Position numbers and translations under genes: made by a program
Notes under the pieces: generated by a model
Databases searched by the model: none
Seen by the model: the letters and a program-made list of their open reading frames with translations, nothing else
What the model was told of the DNA's origin: nothing
Shown: positions 49,900 through 57,712 of the stretch, one piece after another
How the letters are laid out: each line of letters opens with the position of its first letter
How positions within the stretch are numbered: the first letter of the stretch is position 1
From: Verrucomicrobiia bacterium
GTDB taxonomy: Bacteria; Verrucomicrobiota; Verrucomicrobiia; Palsa-1439
Reading direction: 5' to 3'
Length of the DNA stretch: 64,000 bases
Assembly: GCA_035577545.1 (NCBI GenBank)
Contig: DATLVI010000035.1
Span: forward strand, 89,746 to 153,745

Positions 49900-51681
49900 T
49901 CACATCGAGAGAGGTTTCGCCAGTTTCGCCCGCACGGTGAAGGTAAAGGTCTGGCCCTGCAACATTGGATTGGGCGGCACGACGATCTCCACGCCGGCCT
50001 TGTCAAAAAAATTCGTCGATTCGCTCAGGCTCTGTTTGAAGTCTTCGACCGACTGAATGTCCCGCTCGGGATTCTCCGCGGAATGAATCCCCGCGCCTTC
50101 AATGCGCAGTTCGCCGATGGTCTTGCTCGAGCCGGCGGCTGGAGCGCTGCTTGGGGCGGCTTCTCCCTCGCCCTCCTCGGCCCCGGGGCGCATGCGACCG
50201 CGGCCACGCGCGGAGCCGCCGGATACGGGGGCCGGGCCACCGGAACCGGTGTCCGCCTGCGGGGTGAGTGAGACGATCCAAATGTTGTTGGAGCCGAGGC
50301 GTCGGTTGAGGTCCTGCAGCAGCTCGGGCCATAACGAGCGCTGCTGGATCAGTGAAATGACCTGGTCCGCCTTGCCGTTCAGTTCAGCAAGTTGCCCCTG
50401 CTCACGGGCGAGTTTTTGGCTGAGGTCATTAAGATTATTGACCTTGTCCGACACGACATCCAATTGACGCCTCGTCAGGTTCATCGTCTTTTGCGTGTAC
50501 CCCAACCAACACAGCGGGATAAGCAGCACGCAAACACCGGCCCCGGCCAGGTAGGGGCGCTTGTGTTTCATCTGTTGGCGCGCGCGCACCGAATTGGGAA
50601 GGAGATCGACCTCGATGGGGCATTCGGTGTGTTTCCGCAATCCCAGGCCGACGACTTCGCCGAAGAAATGCGCTGAGCGGGCAAGTTCCTCGCGTGAAAT
50701 ACGCGAGTCGATTTCAACGTTGCGGAAAGGGTTGAAATACTCGATGTCCGTCTGAATCTTCTCCTTAAAGAAGCGGTCCGTGTAGGGAATGATCGAACTT
50801 CCACCGGAAAGCAGGACGCGCGCGGGCGGGCTGCCACCTTGTTGACCCTTGTAAAAATTGATCGAGCGGGCGATCTCCGCGTGCAACCGGGTCATTACGT
50901 TGCGGATGATCTTGCTGACCCGCGCCTGCGTTTCGCTCTCGGGCTCCTCGTAAGCGCCACCCAGCGCGACGAAGCCCTGGGCTTTCTTCATCTGCTCGGC
51001 TTCGAGAAAGGGGATGTTAAACTCTGAAGCGATGCTTTGCGTGATCGCGTTGCCGGCGATGGGAATCGAGCGCGAAAAGACGCGATGTTGCTCCAGGAAT
51101 AAAAGATTGGTCGTGCGCGCCCCAAGATCGACAACCATGGTGCAACCTTCCAGGTCGCCATAGTTGTAGCGGACAGCGTTGTATAACGCCATCGGCGCTA
51201 CGTCCACCATCTCGGTCTGCAACCCACACGACTCGACGCCTTCGGTCAGGTCCTCAATGATGTCGCTCTTGATCGCCAGGAGCACAACCTCCAGCTCGCC
51301 ATCCGGGTTTTTGCCCAGCAACTGGTAGTCCCAAATAACCTCGTCGATCGGGAAGGGGACGTTCTGCTGGGCCTCATACTGGATGATCTGCGTGACCTTC
51401 GACTCGTCGACGGGCGGCAGCTTGACGAAGCGCGTGAATACCGACTGGCCGGAGACGCTGAAAACGACGTTGGTGGCCTTGATGTTTTTTTCGCGCACGA
51501 CATTCCGCACGGTGGAGACAATCAACGCCTTGCGGTTCTCCTCATGCTCGGGGTCGATGCCGAGATCAGCGAAGTTGAAATTGGTCAGGCGCAGCCCCTG
51601 GCCCTTGGATGCCTGAAACTCGCCAACTTTGACTGTCGAGGCGCCGATATCCAGCGCCAAAATTCGCTCGGGACCTAACAT
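49900..51681 (-). CDS. pilM: PilM-PilN fusion, Amuc_1101-like
   Basis: A 593-residue fusion. Residues 1-350 are an actin-like PilM: 'ILALDIGASTVKVGEFQASK', 'VKLPPVDESKVTQIIQYEAQ', 'CTMVVDLGARTTNLLFLEQH', 'ARVLLSGGSSIIPYTDRFFK'. Residues about 365-590 are PilN-like: 'EVDLLPNSVRARQQ' (the PilN N-terminal motif normally bound by PilM), a membrane helix 'PYLAGAGVCVLLIPLCWLGY', coiled coil, and a ferredoxin-like C-terminus. A Gly/Ala/Pro/Glu-rich insert lies near 490-530. In most bacteria PilM and PilN are separate; the fusion is what the PVC-type pilus has. First large gene of the operon. Confidence 0.9.
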   Translation of the reverse strand: MLGPERILALDIGASTVKVGEFQASKGQGLRLTNFNFADLGIDPEHEENRKALIVSTVRNVVREKNIKATNVVFSVSGQSVFTRFVKLPPVDESKVTQIIQYEAQQNVPFPIDEVIWDYQLLGKNPDGELEVVLLAIKSDIIEDLTEGVESCGLQTEMVDVAPMALYNAVRYNYGDLEGCTMVVDLGARTTNLLFLEQHRVFSRSIPIAGNAITQSIASEFNIPFLEAEQMKKAQGFVALGGAYEEPESETQARVSKIIRNVMTRLHAEIARSINFYKGQQGGSPPARVLLSGGSSIIPYTDRFFKEKIQTDIEYFNPFRNVEIDSRISREELARSAHFFGEVVGLGLRKHTECPIEVDLLPNSVRARQQMKHKRPYLAGAGVCVLLIPLCWLGYTQKTMNLTRRQLDVVSDKVNNLNDLSQKLAREQGQLAELNGKADQVISLIQQRSLWPELLQDLNRRLGSNNIWIVSLTPQADTGSGGPAPVSGGSARGRGRMRPGAEEGEGEAAPSSAPAAGSSKTIGELRIEGAGIHSAENPERDIQSVEDFKQSLSESTNFFDKAGVEIVVPPNPMLQGQTFTFTVRAKLAKPLSM

Positions 51682-51727
51682 GAGTCGTGTGTCTTCGTTT
51701 CCTGATTACGGCGTCGGTTTGGGTGCC

Positions 51728-51829
51728 TCATAAATCCGTGGGAGATGGAGCCTGAGCAAAACTGAGAAGAGTGGGTATCAGAAACGCGACTGCCAATGTA
51801 GAGATTCGTATTGTATTTCGATCACTCAT
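51728..51829 (-). CDS. 33-residue leader-type small protein upstream of pilM
   Basis: A 33-codon frame, ATG at 51829 to TGA at 51728, with an excellent ribosome site AGGAGG 5 nt before the ATG. The product begins 'MSDRNTIRISTLAVAFL' and continues with a hydrophobic run ending 'FAQAPSPTDL', so it looks like a signal peptide or small single-span protein. It is placed between the predicted operon promoter (51890-51918) and pilM (47 nt downstream). No family recognised. It could be a real small membrane protein or an exported leader. The strong ribosome site is the main support. Confidence 0.5.
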   Translation of the reverse strand: MSDRNTIRISTLAVAFLIPTLLSFAQAPSPTDL

Positions 51830-51889
51830 TCGTGCCTCCTGCGGGAACGCGCCTAATCCCAGTACGGCGAAGCATCTTCTCGTCGACAG

Positions 51890-51918
51890 AATGTAAAGTG
51901 GTCGGCCATATCGGTCAA
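51890..51918 (-). promoter_or_regulatory. Predicted promoter of the pilM-to-secretin operon
   Basis: TTGACC (51913-51918), 17-nt spacer, TACATT (51890-51895) on the minus strand, about 54 nt upstream of the 33-codon frame. Confidence 0.5.
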
Positions 51919-51989
51919 CAGCAAAAGCGACTGTTTACAGATTTGTACACACGGGCACGGGCATATTTGGTGCTAGTTACGAGAGGTGA

Positions 51990-53360
51990 ATGCGTCTCTG
52001 CTCCGAAGCCGAATTTATCTTGCACCCAGCGTGCCTGCTACGCCGCCATGCGTTCCTTTGGGCCGGCGCAGTCATCCTGCTTTCCGGGTGTGGCCGGTCC
52101 CCCTCGGCGACCCATTCGGAAATCGCCCGCACCACGACACCGGCCGATGAACAACGCGCGGCCGTCACGGTCACGGCTACGGATGCTGTGCGACCGCTCA
52201 CCGTGGATGAACTGGCCCGCAAGACCGCGCTCGAAGCGGAATTGGCCGACGAACGCCCGACACAGCGCCTGAAGTTGCGGGATGGCCACGTTCTGGAAGG
52301 CCGCATCGTTTCCGAAACTCCTTCCGCTATCCGGTTTCGGGACGGTTTCGGATACTCCGGTTTCGTCGTCGAATCGTACAGGCGCGCCGACATCCTCGCG
52401 GTTGAAACATTGACGGCGGCTTCCTTTGAGGTGACGCCCCGCGACGTGCGGTTCAGCGCCGAGTTTCCGCAGTTTCATTTCGCCAAATCCCCGCCCTATA
52501 CGATTGTCACCGACGAATCGTTTGGTGAGGTGCAGAAGATCCTCGTGGTCCTCGCTGACTTGCGGGAACAGCTCCACCAGCGGTTTGCCCCGCTGATCAA
52601 GCGGGACGGCGAACTGCGCAACATCCACGTCGTGTTCTTCGGCTCCGAGGAGGCGTTCCGCAAGTACGCGTTGCGCGTCGCGCCATCCTTTGTCAACAGC
52701 GCGGGCTTTTTCTCTTCTGGCGAGAACCGTCTCGCGTTGCTCAATCAATTGGGGACGTCCCGCTATGCGGACGCGCGAGGCCGCCTTGATGAGCGCAGCC
52801 GCCGGTTCAGCAATTTCGCCGACGCGGGCCCGCAACTCGCCGCGCTGCGATCCGGAATGACTTCCGAGGCCAAGTCGATGAACGAGCGGCTGATCCGTCA
52901 CGAAGGCGCGCACCAACTCTTTCATGCGTACCACGTTCACTCACGCTTCGGCCTGGAGCCAACCTGGCTCACGGAAGGTCTGGCGCAATACTGTGAGACG
53001 CCCGAAATCGGCCGTTATCACGCGACCCTGGCCGACCGCGTAATGCGCGCGAGCAAAGCCGGTCAACTGCTGCCGTTGAAAACGCTGCTCAATCATCGCG
53101 ACCCCTCCGGCTTCTTTGCGCTGGGCGAGGGGAACATCGAACTGGCCTACGCGGAGAGCTGGGCGCTGGTGTACATGCTCATGCAGGACGAATGGCGCGG
53201 CCGCTTCTTCGATTACATCAAATCCTACCGCGACGTCGACAATTACCGCGCCGCGCAAGCCGTGGAAAGAACCCAGCCCGAAACGGTGCTGGAAGCCCGC
53301 TTGAAGATGGACCTCAACACACTCGAAAGCCAATGGGATTCTTTCATAACACATCTGTAA
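51990..53360 (+). CDS. Exported gluzincin-type metalloprotease lipoprotein (DUF1570-like)
   Basis: A 456-residue protein with a lipoprotein signal ('LWAGAVILLSGC'). An SH3/LSm-like stretch follows ('LKLRDGHVLEGRIVSETPSA'), then a peptidase region: zinc motif H304-E305-x-x-H308 in 'LIRHEGAHQLFHAYHV', and the third ligand Glu about 329 in 'PTWLTEGLAQYCETP', the gluzincin arrangement seen in DUF1570 proteins of Planctomycetes and Verrucomicrobia. All three ligands are present, so activity is plausible. It overlaps the next gene, a subtilase, by 28 nt. GAGGTG stands right before the ATG; a later start is possible but would lose the signal peptide. Confidence 0.82.
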   Translation: MRLCSEAEFILHPACLLRRHAFLWAGAVILLSGCGRSPSATHSEIARTTTPADEQRAAVTVTATDAVRPLTVDELARKTALEAELADERPTQRLKLRDGHVLEGRIVSETPSAIRFRDGFGYSGFVVESYRRADILAVETLTAASFEVTPRDVRFSAEFPQFHFAKSPPYTIVTDESFGEVQKILVVLADLREQLHQRFAPLIKRDGELRNIHVVFFGSEEAFRKYALRVAPSFVNSAGFFSSGENRLALLNQLGTSRYADARGRLDERSRRFSNFADAGPQLAALRSGMTSEAKSMNERLIRHEGAHQLFHAYHVHSRFGLEPTWLTEGLAQYCETPEIGRYHATLADRVMRASKAGQLLPLKTLLNHRDPSGFFALGEGNIELAYAESWALVYMLMQDEWRGRFFDYIKSYRDVDNYRAAQAVERTQPETVLEARLKMDLNTLESQWDSFITHL

Positions 53361-55276
53361 TTCGCCGCGTCGTCGTGTACGGCGTGTCCGTGCTACTGCT
53401 GCTCGTCGTCTTGACGCGGGCGCGTGGTTTCGGGCAGAGCGGGCCACAGGGCCGCGCATCGCTATTGACGTTTGACGGCCTTCAACATGCCCTACTCGGT
53501 GACACGAAGAAGGCGTACGAACGCGATTCCGCCCTCGCATTGCGCAACGAGGCCACCGATGGCAACGGCGACCAGGGCAATTCCATCCACGACAAGCAGG
53601 TTGTGTATGCGGCGGCCCGCGACATCCCGGCGCACGACGATGCGGGTCGCCCCAACTATGTGCCGGGCCAGTTGATCGTTCGTTTCCGCGGCGGCGTCTC
53701 GCATCACCGCCAGGATGAAATTGTCGATGAGTTGGGTGCGCGCATTCTGCGCACCCTGGACGCCCATCGCGGCGAGTACCTCGTGGTGCTTTCCGGGGGA
53801 GTGTCCGTACCCTCCGCCGCGCAGCAATTCGCCGCGCTTCAGGAAATCGATTTAGCCGAGCCGAACGTTCTTCATTACATCAACGACATGCCCAGCGACT
53901 CCTTGTACACGGCGTTCGACGGCCAGTCGACCGAACTTCAGCGCTGGTACTTCAACGGGATCGGCACGGACCGCAATCTCAACGCCGAAGCCGCTTGGAA
54001 CATCACCACGGGCAGTTCGAACATTGTCATCGCCGTGATCGACACCGGGGTTGCCATCAACCATCCCGATCTCGCGGCGAATATTTGGACGAACCCGGGC
54101 GACGATAGCAGCGACGGCTATACGAACGACGTCCACGGTTGGGATTTTTATAACGGCGACAATGACCCGAACCCCGATCTTGGCGATGGTGTGAGCGGCG
54201 ACGGTAACGTCTTCCACGGCACCTTTGTAGCCGGTGTTGCGGCAGCTGTTTCCGATAACGACGAGGGTGTTGTCGGGGCGAGCTGGCACAGCAAGATCAT
54301 GCCATTGAAAGTGTTCACCAACACGGGCGGCGCGCCGGCCACAGCCATCGCCGAGGCCATCCACTACGCCATCGACCACCACGCCAACGTCATTAATATG
54401 AGCTTTGGCAGTCCCGTCCCGACCAAGGTCATTGCCAGTGCCCTCCAGGAAGCGTCGGCGAAGGGGATCATCCTGGTGGCTGCGGCCGGTAACAACGATT
54501 CCAACCGCCGCAGTTATCCCGCCAGCTATCCTGGCGTCATCTCCGTGGGCGGCACGGGCAGTGGCAGCGTGCTGAGTGGTTACGGCTCCACCAACATCCA
54601 GGGCCGGGCCAGTTTTTCGGAGTTCGGCCCGAAGGCGGTTGATGTCGTCGCCCCCGCGGTCGATATCGTCAGCACTGCCGTTCTCAGCATGACCGACCAA
54701 GCCAAGGGAGAAGGCAAAGCCGGGGACTTCAGCTATTTTTACGGGAACGGCACGTCATTTTCCTCTCCCCTTGTCGCCGGCGAGGCTGCGTTGCTCCTCG
54801 CGCGCGCTGAGCAACTTGGACTTGACGGTTCCATCAGCGCCAGCAGCATTGAGGATGTCATCGTTAATGCCACAACCCCTCTTGGTGCTGACCCGACCGC
54901 GTTGCCGGACGCGGGGCCGAATTGGGCCAATCACGGACGTGTCGATTTTCTGGCGGCCGTCCAACAGATCGGCCCGGCCCTCGTCACCGCGCCCAAGGCG
55001 CCCCTCAAGATGTCCGCGCAGGTAGTCGATCCGGGTGTCGTGGAATTGAATTGGGTCGACGGCTCCGGGAATGAGCAAGGCTTCCTGATTGAACGAGCTG
55101 AAAAAGACGGCAAGACCATCGGCAGTTTCGACGTCATCGCCGAGGTCGACCACAACAGCACCAACTTCACCGACGATAGTGTCGCGTCCGGTGTCACCTA
55201 CGCCTATCGCGTCGCCGCTTTCAACGTTGCCGCCACCAACTCCGTGCGCAAAGCCGCGACCGTGACGATGCCGTAG
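53333..55276 (+). CDS. Secreted subtilisin-family (S8) protease with C-terminal Fn3-like domain
   Basis: A 647-residue exported subtilase. Signal or anchor helix 'VVVYGVSVLLLLVVLTRARG'. An I9-like propeptide region ('VPGQLIVRFRGGVSHHRQDE', 'DLAEPNVLHYINDMP'). Catalytic domain with Asp237 ('VIAVIDTGVAINHPD'), His295 ('FHGTFVAGVAAAVSDN'), Asn in 'LVAAAGNNDS' and Ser475 ('NGTSFSSPLVAGEAAL'). A C-terminal Fn3-like module ('VVELNWVDGSGNEQGFLIER', 'VASGVTYAYRVAAFN'). All catalytic residues intact. The start lies within the end of the metalloprotease gene, so the two are coupled and probably act in the same compartment. Confidence 0.92.
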   Translation: MGFFHNTSVIRRVVVYGVSVLLLLVVLTRARGFGQSGPQGRASLLTFDGLQHALLGDTKKAYERDSALALRNEATDGNGDQGNSIHDKQVVYAAARDIPAHDDAGRPNYVPGQLIVRFRGGVSHHRQDEIVDELGARILRTLDAHRGEYLVVLSGGVSVPSAAQQFAALQEIDLAEPNVLHYINDMPSDSLYTAFDGQSTELQRWYFNGIGTDRNLNAEAAWNITTGSSNIVIAVIDTGVAINHPDLAANIWTNPGDDSSDGYTNDVHGWDFYNGDNDPNPDLGDGVSGDGNVFHGTFVAGVAAAVSDNDEGVVGASWHSKIMPLKVFTNTGGAPATAIAEAIHYAIDHHANVINMSFGSPVPTKVIASALQEASAKGIILVAAAGNNDSNRRSYPASYPGVISVGGTGSGSVLSGYGSTNIQGRASFSEFGPKAVDVVAPAVDIVSTAVLSMTDQAKGEGKAGDFSYFYGNGTSFSSPLVAGEAALLLARAEQLGLDGSISASSIEDVIVNATTPLGADPTALPDAGPNWANHGRVDFLAAVQQIGPALVTAPKAPLKMSAQVVDPGVVELNWVDGSGNEQGFLIERAEKDGKTIGSFDVIAEVDHNSTNFTDDSVASGVTYAYRVAAFNVAATNSVRKAATVTMP

Positions 55277-55393
55277 TTGATCCGGACGGAGCGGTTGACG
55301 GTAACTGAGTGAGGGGACGAACCGCATAAACCAATTGCCTGATACTGAGACCTATCCTACCCTGCTTCGTCCCTTGATGACTGCTTGGCCTTC

Positions 55394-55942
55394 TCACTGC
55401 TTTTGAAAAACCATCGGCTGAGAAAAACCGTTCGTTCTCGTGCTGAAATAGGTAGGCAGTTGCGAACTCGTCGCTTTTAGATGAATGGAGCAGTCTCTTT
55501 CCTCGCTGGCGAGAACCTCCCCGCTAAGAACGCCGTTTTTTACATCGTTGCTCACAATGCTTGGATCCGGAAGACTTACATAAAGCATTGTTCTCTGGGC
55601 ATCCGTCGAGATTTTGTAGATGTTCCACGATGTCGCATCCCGCCAAACCGATGCGAGCATTATGCCATTCGTCGCAGTTAGCACGACCGTGTGATCGTTA
55701 GATTCGGCAGCAGTTATGAATGTTGCTACAACCGACCCCACCTGTCCAGTGCTCACTCGCACAATCAACTGGTTTGTTGGTGTATACGTGCCGACGCTCA
55801 TTAACTGCCAATTGCCAAGGAAAGGTGAGACATCTGCGCCCGTTCCTGGTGGCGCATCAACGGGGTTGTCCGAAAACTGGTTGATGCACGATGACATAAA
55901 AACAAGTGGGATGGCAATCAAGGCACTGATTCTCATCTTCAC
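55394..55942 (-). CDS. Small lipoprotein, unknown function
   Basis: A 182-residue predicted lipoprotein: signal 'RISALIAIPLVFMSSC' with lipobox, then a Pro/Gly/Asp-rich stretch and a mainly beta-type domain ('FLGNWQLMSVGTYTPTNQLI', 'HTVVLTATNGIMLASVWRDA'). It resembles small lipocalin-like lipoproteins in pattern only. GTG start with AGGAGA 8 nt upstream. It follows the DUF6973-like gene by 25 nt on the same strand. Confidence 0.65.
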   Translation of the reverse strand: MKMRISALIAIPLVFMSSCINQFSDNPVDAPPGTGADVSPFLGNWQLMSVGTYTPTNQLIVRVSTGQVGSVVATFITAAESNDHTVVLTATNGIMLASVWRDATSWNIYKISTDAQRTMLYVSLPDPSIVSNDVKNGVLSGEVLASEERDCSIHLKATSSQLPTYFSTRTNGFSQPMVFQKQ

Positions 55943-55967
55943 AATCTCATCTCCTGTATACCATCGC

Positions 55968-56684
55968 TTAGTTCTGTTTCGACTGATACTGTGGGCATGG
56001 CGGTGGCTGCGCTGGCGGCGTCGGCAAGTTCTTTATCCATCTGAGTTTTCCTTGGGCCAAAGCCGCTAGTACTTGCTGCTGGCAGTCGCAGGTTGGACAC
56101 CCAAGCGTACGCCCTATGCCATTGTTGTGCAAATCCATTGATGCCTGATTGCATTCGTTTGATGAGTATTGCTCATGAGCGTCCCCAGCTTGTTTTGCTA
56201 AGTCGGTGCCCACTAGCTTCGCGGCCAAGCAGCTTGCATACGCGTGCTGGAATGCGTTACCAATTGCACCATCCCACCGGTCTGACGCATTCGGAAAATT
56301 GTTGCTCGTGATAACAAACGCTTGATCCCGTGCCGTGAAAAGATCTTGCGCTGCGCCCGGATGAAGAATGCCTATCCCTATCTCCGCGACGGACCCGTGC
56401 CCTTGGCCAATGATACTCAGATCAACAATGCCTGAATACGCAGACGGAACAAATACGAATATGCCGCGCTCATCTTTCACGTCCGGAGCTTGCTTGTCGG
56501 CAACTCGCACTCGCACATTGCCGTTCACTGCGTTTGTGCCGATTTTCAACAGGCCATTCGTGGAAATGCTGGCCGCACCCGTTTCATCTGTTGGGATTGA
56601 CCACAGCACTTCGCGGTCCGGTGGTGTCGTCTCGGCGTAGAACTGCATCGTGCACCCCGCGCATAGTACACTAATCATTGTCAT
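55968..56684 (-). CDS. Ig-like plus DUF6973-like protein, probably truncated at its N-terminus
   Basis: A 238-codon frame. The first part reads as a bacterial Ig-like (Big2) domain already in progress: 'TMQFYAETTPPDREVLWSIP', 'ASISTNGLLKIGTNAVNGNV'. The second part has 'DRWDGAIGNAFQHAYASCLA', 'GDAHEQYSSNECNQ' and 'SMDLHNNGIGRTLGCPTC', the His/Asn pattern of DUF6973 proteins. There is no signal peptide, although such domains are normally exported. The only ATG lies exactly at the border of the 29-bp inverted repeat that flanks the transposase, so insertion of that element has probably removed the 5' end. It may be expressed from transposase readthrough or not at all. Confidence 0.6.
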   Translation of the reverse strand: MTMISVLCAGCTMQFYAETTPPDREVLWSIPTDETGAASISTNGLLKIGTNAVNGNVRVRVADKQAPDVKDERGIFVFVPSAYSGIVDLSIIGQGHGSVAEIGIGILHPGAAQDLFTARDQAFVITSNNFPNASDRWDGAIGNAFQHAYASCLAAKLVGTDLAKQAGDAHEQYSSNECNQASMDLHNNGIGRTLGCPTCDCQQQVLAALAQGKLRWIKNLPTPPAQPPPCPQYQSKQN

Positions 56685-56710
56685 TGGGGTCAACTCAATA
56701 CACTGGACAG
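56682..56710. repeat. Left 29-bp inverted repeat of the RAYT unit
   Basis: Begins CATTGGGGTCAACTC and ends ATACACTGGACAG. It is the exact reverse complement of 57684-57712. It contains the last codons and stop of the transposase gene. Confidence 0.9.
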
Positions 56711-57646
56711 ATCCTTCTTAAGGCGCGCCAATTTCTGTCGCAATACCTTATCTTGTGCGCTCCGCTGCTCGATGCGACGCACCACTTGCCCAACGCCGCT
56801 ACCGTCCCGGTATCCCTGCTCGCGGGCCACCGTCGCATTGCGCTCGCCGCCGAGCCGCACGCGCGCCCAAATTCTGATTCGCTCATCGGTCTCGCGTGCG
56901 AGCGCCTCCGCCAAGCGCCCACGGCAGTCCGACTGTTGACGGCGTAGCAACCACGCTGCCTCAACTCCCGCTGGTTTACGCGCCACGTGCTCCCGCACCT
57001 TGTCCAGCAAGCCTTCACCGCCCAAGACCAGGCCATCGATCAGTCCGTCCCACGGATTCTTTATCGTTCCCTCAAACCATCGCGCGATACTTTTGCGATA
57101 TTTGCGGTGGGCGGTCGTCGGATCCTCACCCCAATACCGCAACCAGTCCTGACACAACCAAGCCGGAGGCTTGCGTTCCAACCCCGCATAGGCCCGATGG
57201 CTGCTCCAGCGATAGATTGCCAATTCCCTCGCCCGATCCGCCGCGATCTGGTCGCCCCGCCGGCGTGGTCGCACCGGATTTAAGTGAATGTATTCCACCA
57301 ACCCCTGGGCGTATGCGTCGGCCTCTACTACCTGGGCTTTGAAGCGGCCCTGAAACAGGTGTCCGCTACGCCGATGGCGACGATTAAATCGCACTGTGTA
57401 AGTTACCTGCAACCATCCCACGGCTTGGCTGAGGTTGGCTTGGGGTGTGTCCAGGAGCAGGTGGTAGTGATTGGCCATCAGACAATAGGCGTGCAGGCGC
57501 ACTCCAAAGCGCTCGACCGTCTCCGCCAGAGAGTCCAGAAACCGATGCCGATCTTCATCATCGTGGTAGATGGCTTTGCGTTCGTTGCCACGGGCCATGA
57601 CGTGGTAGACCGCATCGGCAAACTCCACTCGAAGAGGACGGGCCAT
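56690..57646 (-). CDS. REP-associated tyrosine transposase (Y1/HUH family)
   Basis: A 318-residue RAYT: 'MARPLRVEFADAVYHVMARG' (the usual start of the family), 'AYCLMANHYHLLLDTP' with the HUH His-x-His, 'GWLQVTYTVRFNRRH', 'GHLFQGRFKAQVVEADAYAQ', 'LVEYIHLNPVRPRR' (Tyr helix region), 'YRWSSHRAYAG'. A C-terminal helix-turn-helix-like part follows ('VAREQGYRDGSGVGQVVRRI'). RAYTs nick single-stranded REP hairpins and are thought to spread them. It appears intact. ATG with AAGGGA 2-7 nt upstream. Its stop codon lies inside the left inverted repeat. Confidence 0.93.
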   Translation of the reverse strand: MARPLRVEFADAVYHVMARGNERKAIYHDDEDRHRFLDSLAETVERFGVRLHAYCLMANHYHLLLDTPQANLSQAVGWLQVTYTVRFNRRHRRSGHLFQGRFKAQVVEADAYAQGLVEYIHLNPVRPRRRGDQIAADRARELAIYRWSSHRAYAGLERKPPAWLCQDWLRYWGEDPTTAHRKYRKSIARWFEGTIKNPWDGLIDGLVLGGEGLLDKVREHVARKPAGVEAAWLLRRQQSDCRGRLAEALARETDERIRIWARVRLGGERNATVAREQGYRDGSGVGQVVRRIEQRSAQDKVLRQKLARLKKDLSSVLS

Positions 57647-57654
57647 TCCCTTGA

Positions 57655-57683
57655 GATTAACATCGCGGATCTTATTGCGTCAA
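57655..57683 (-). promoter_or_regulatory. Predicted internal promoter of the transposase
   Basis: TTGACG (57678-57683), 17-nt spacer, TTAATC (57655-57660) on the minus strand. The -35 box directly abuts the right inverted repeat, so the element carries its own promoter. Confidence 0.35.
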
Positions 57684-57712
57684 CTGTCCAGTGTATTGAG
57701 TTGACCCCAATG
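57684..57712. repeat. Right 29-bp inverted repeat of the RAYT unit
   Basis: Begins CTGTCCAGTGTATTGAG and ends TTGACCCCAATG. Exact reverse complement of 56682-56710. Confidence 0.9.

Larger units (their letters stand above)
56682..57712 (-). mobile_element. RAYT transposase unit bounded by perfect inverted repeats
   Basis: A 1031-bp unit: 29-bp inverted repeats at both ends (56682-56710 and 57684-57712, identical in reverse complement), an internal promoter abutting the right repeat, and one transposase gene. No target-site duplication is visible next to the repeats, which fits HUH/Y1-type chemistry. Confidence 0.7.
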
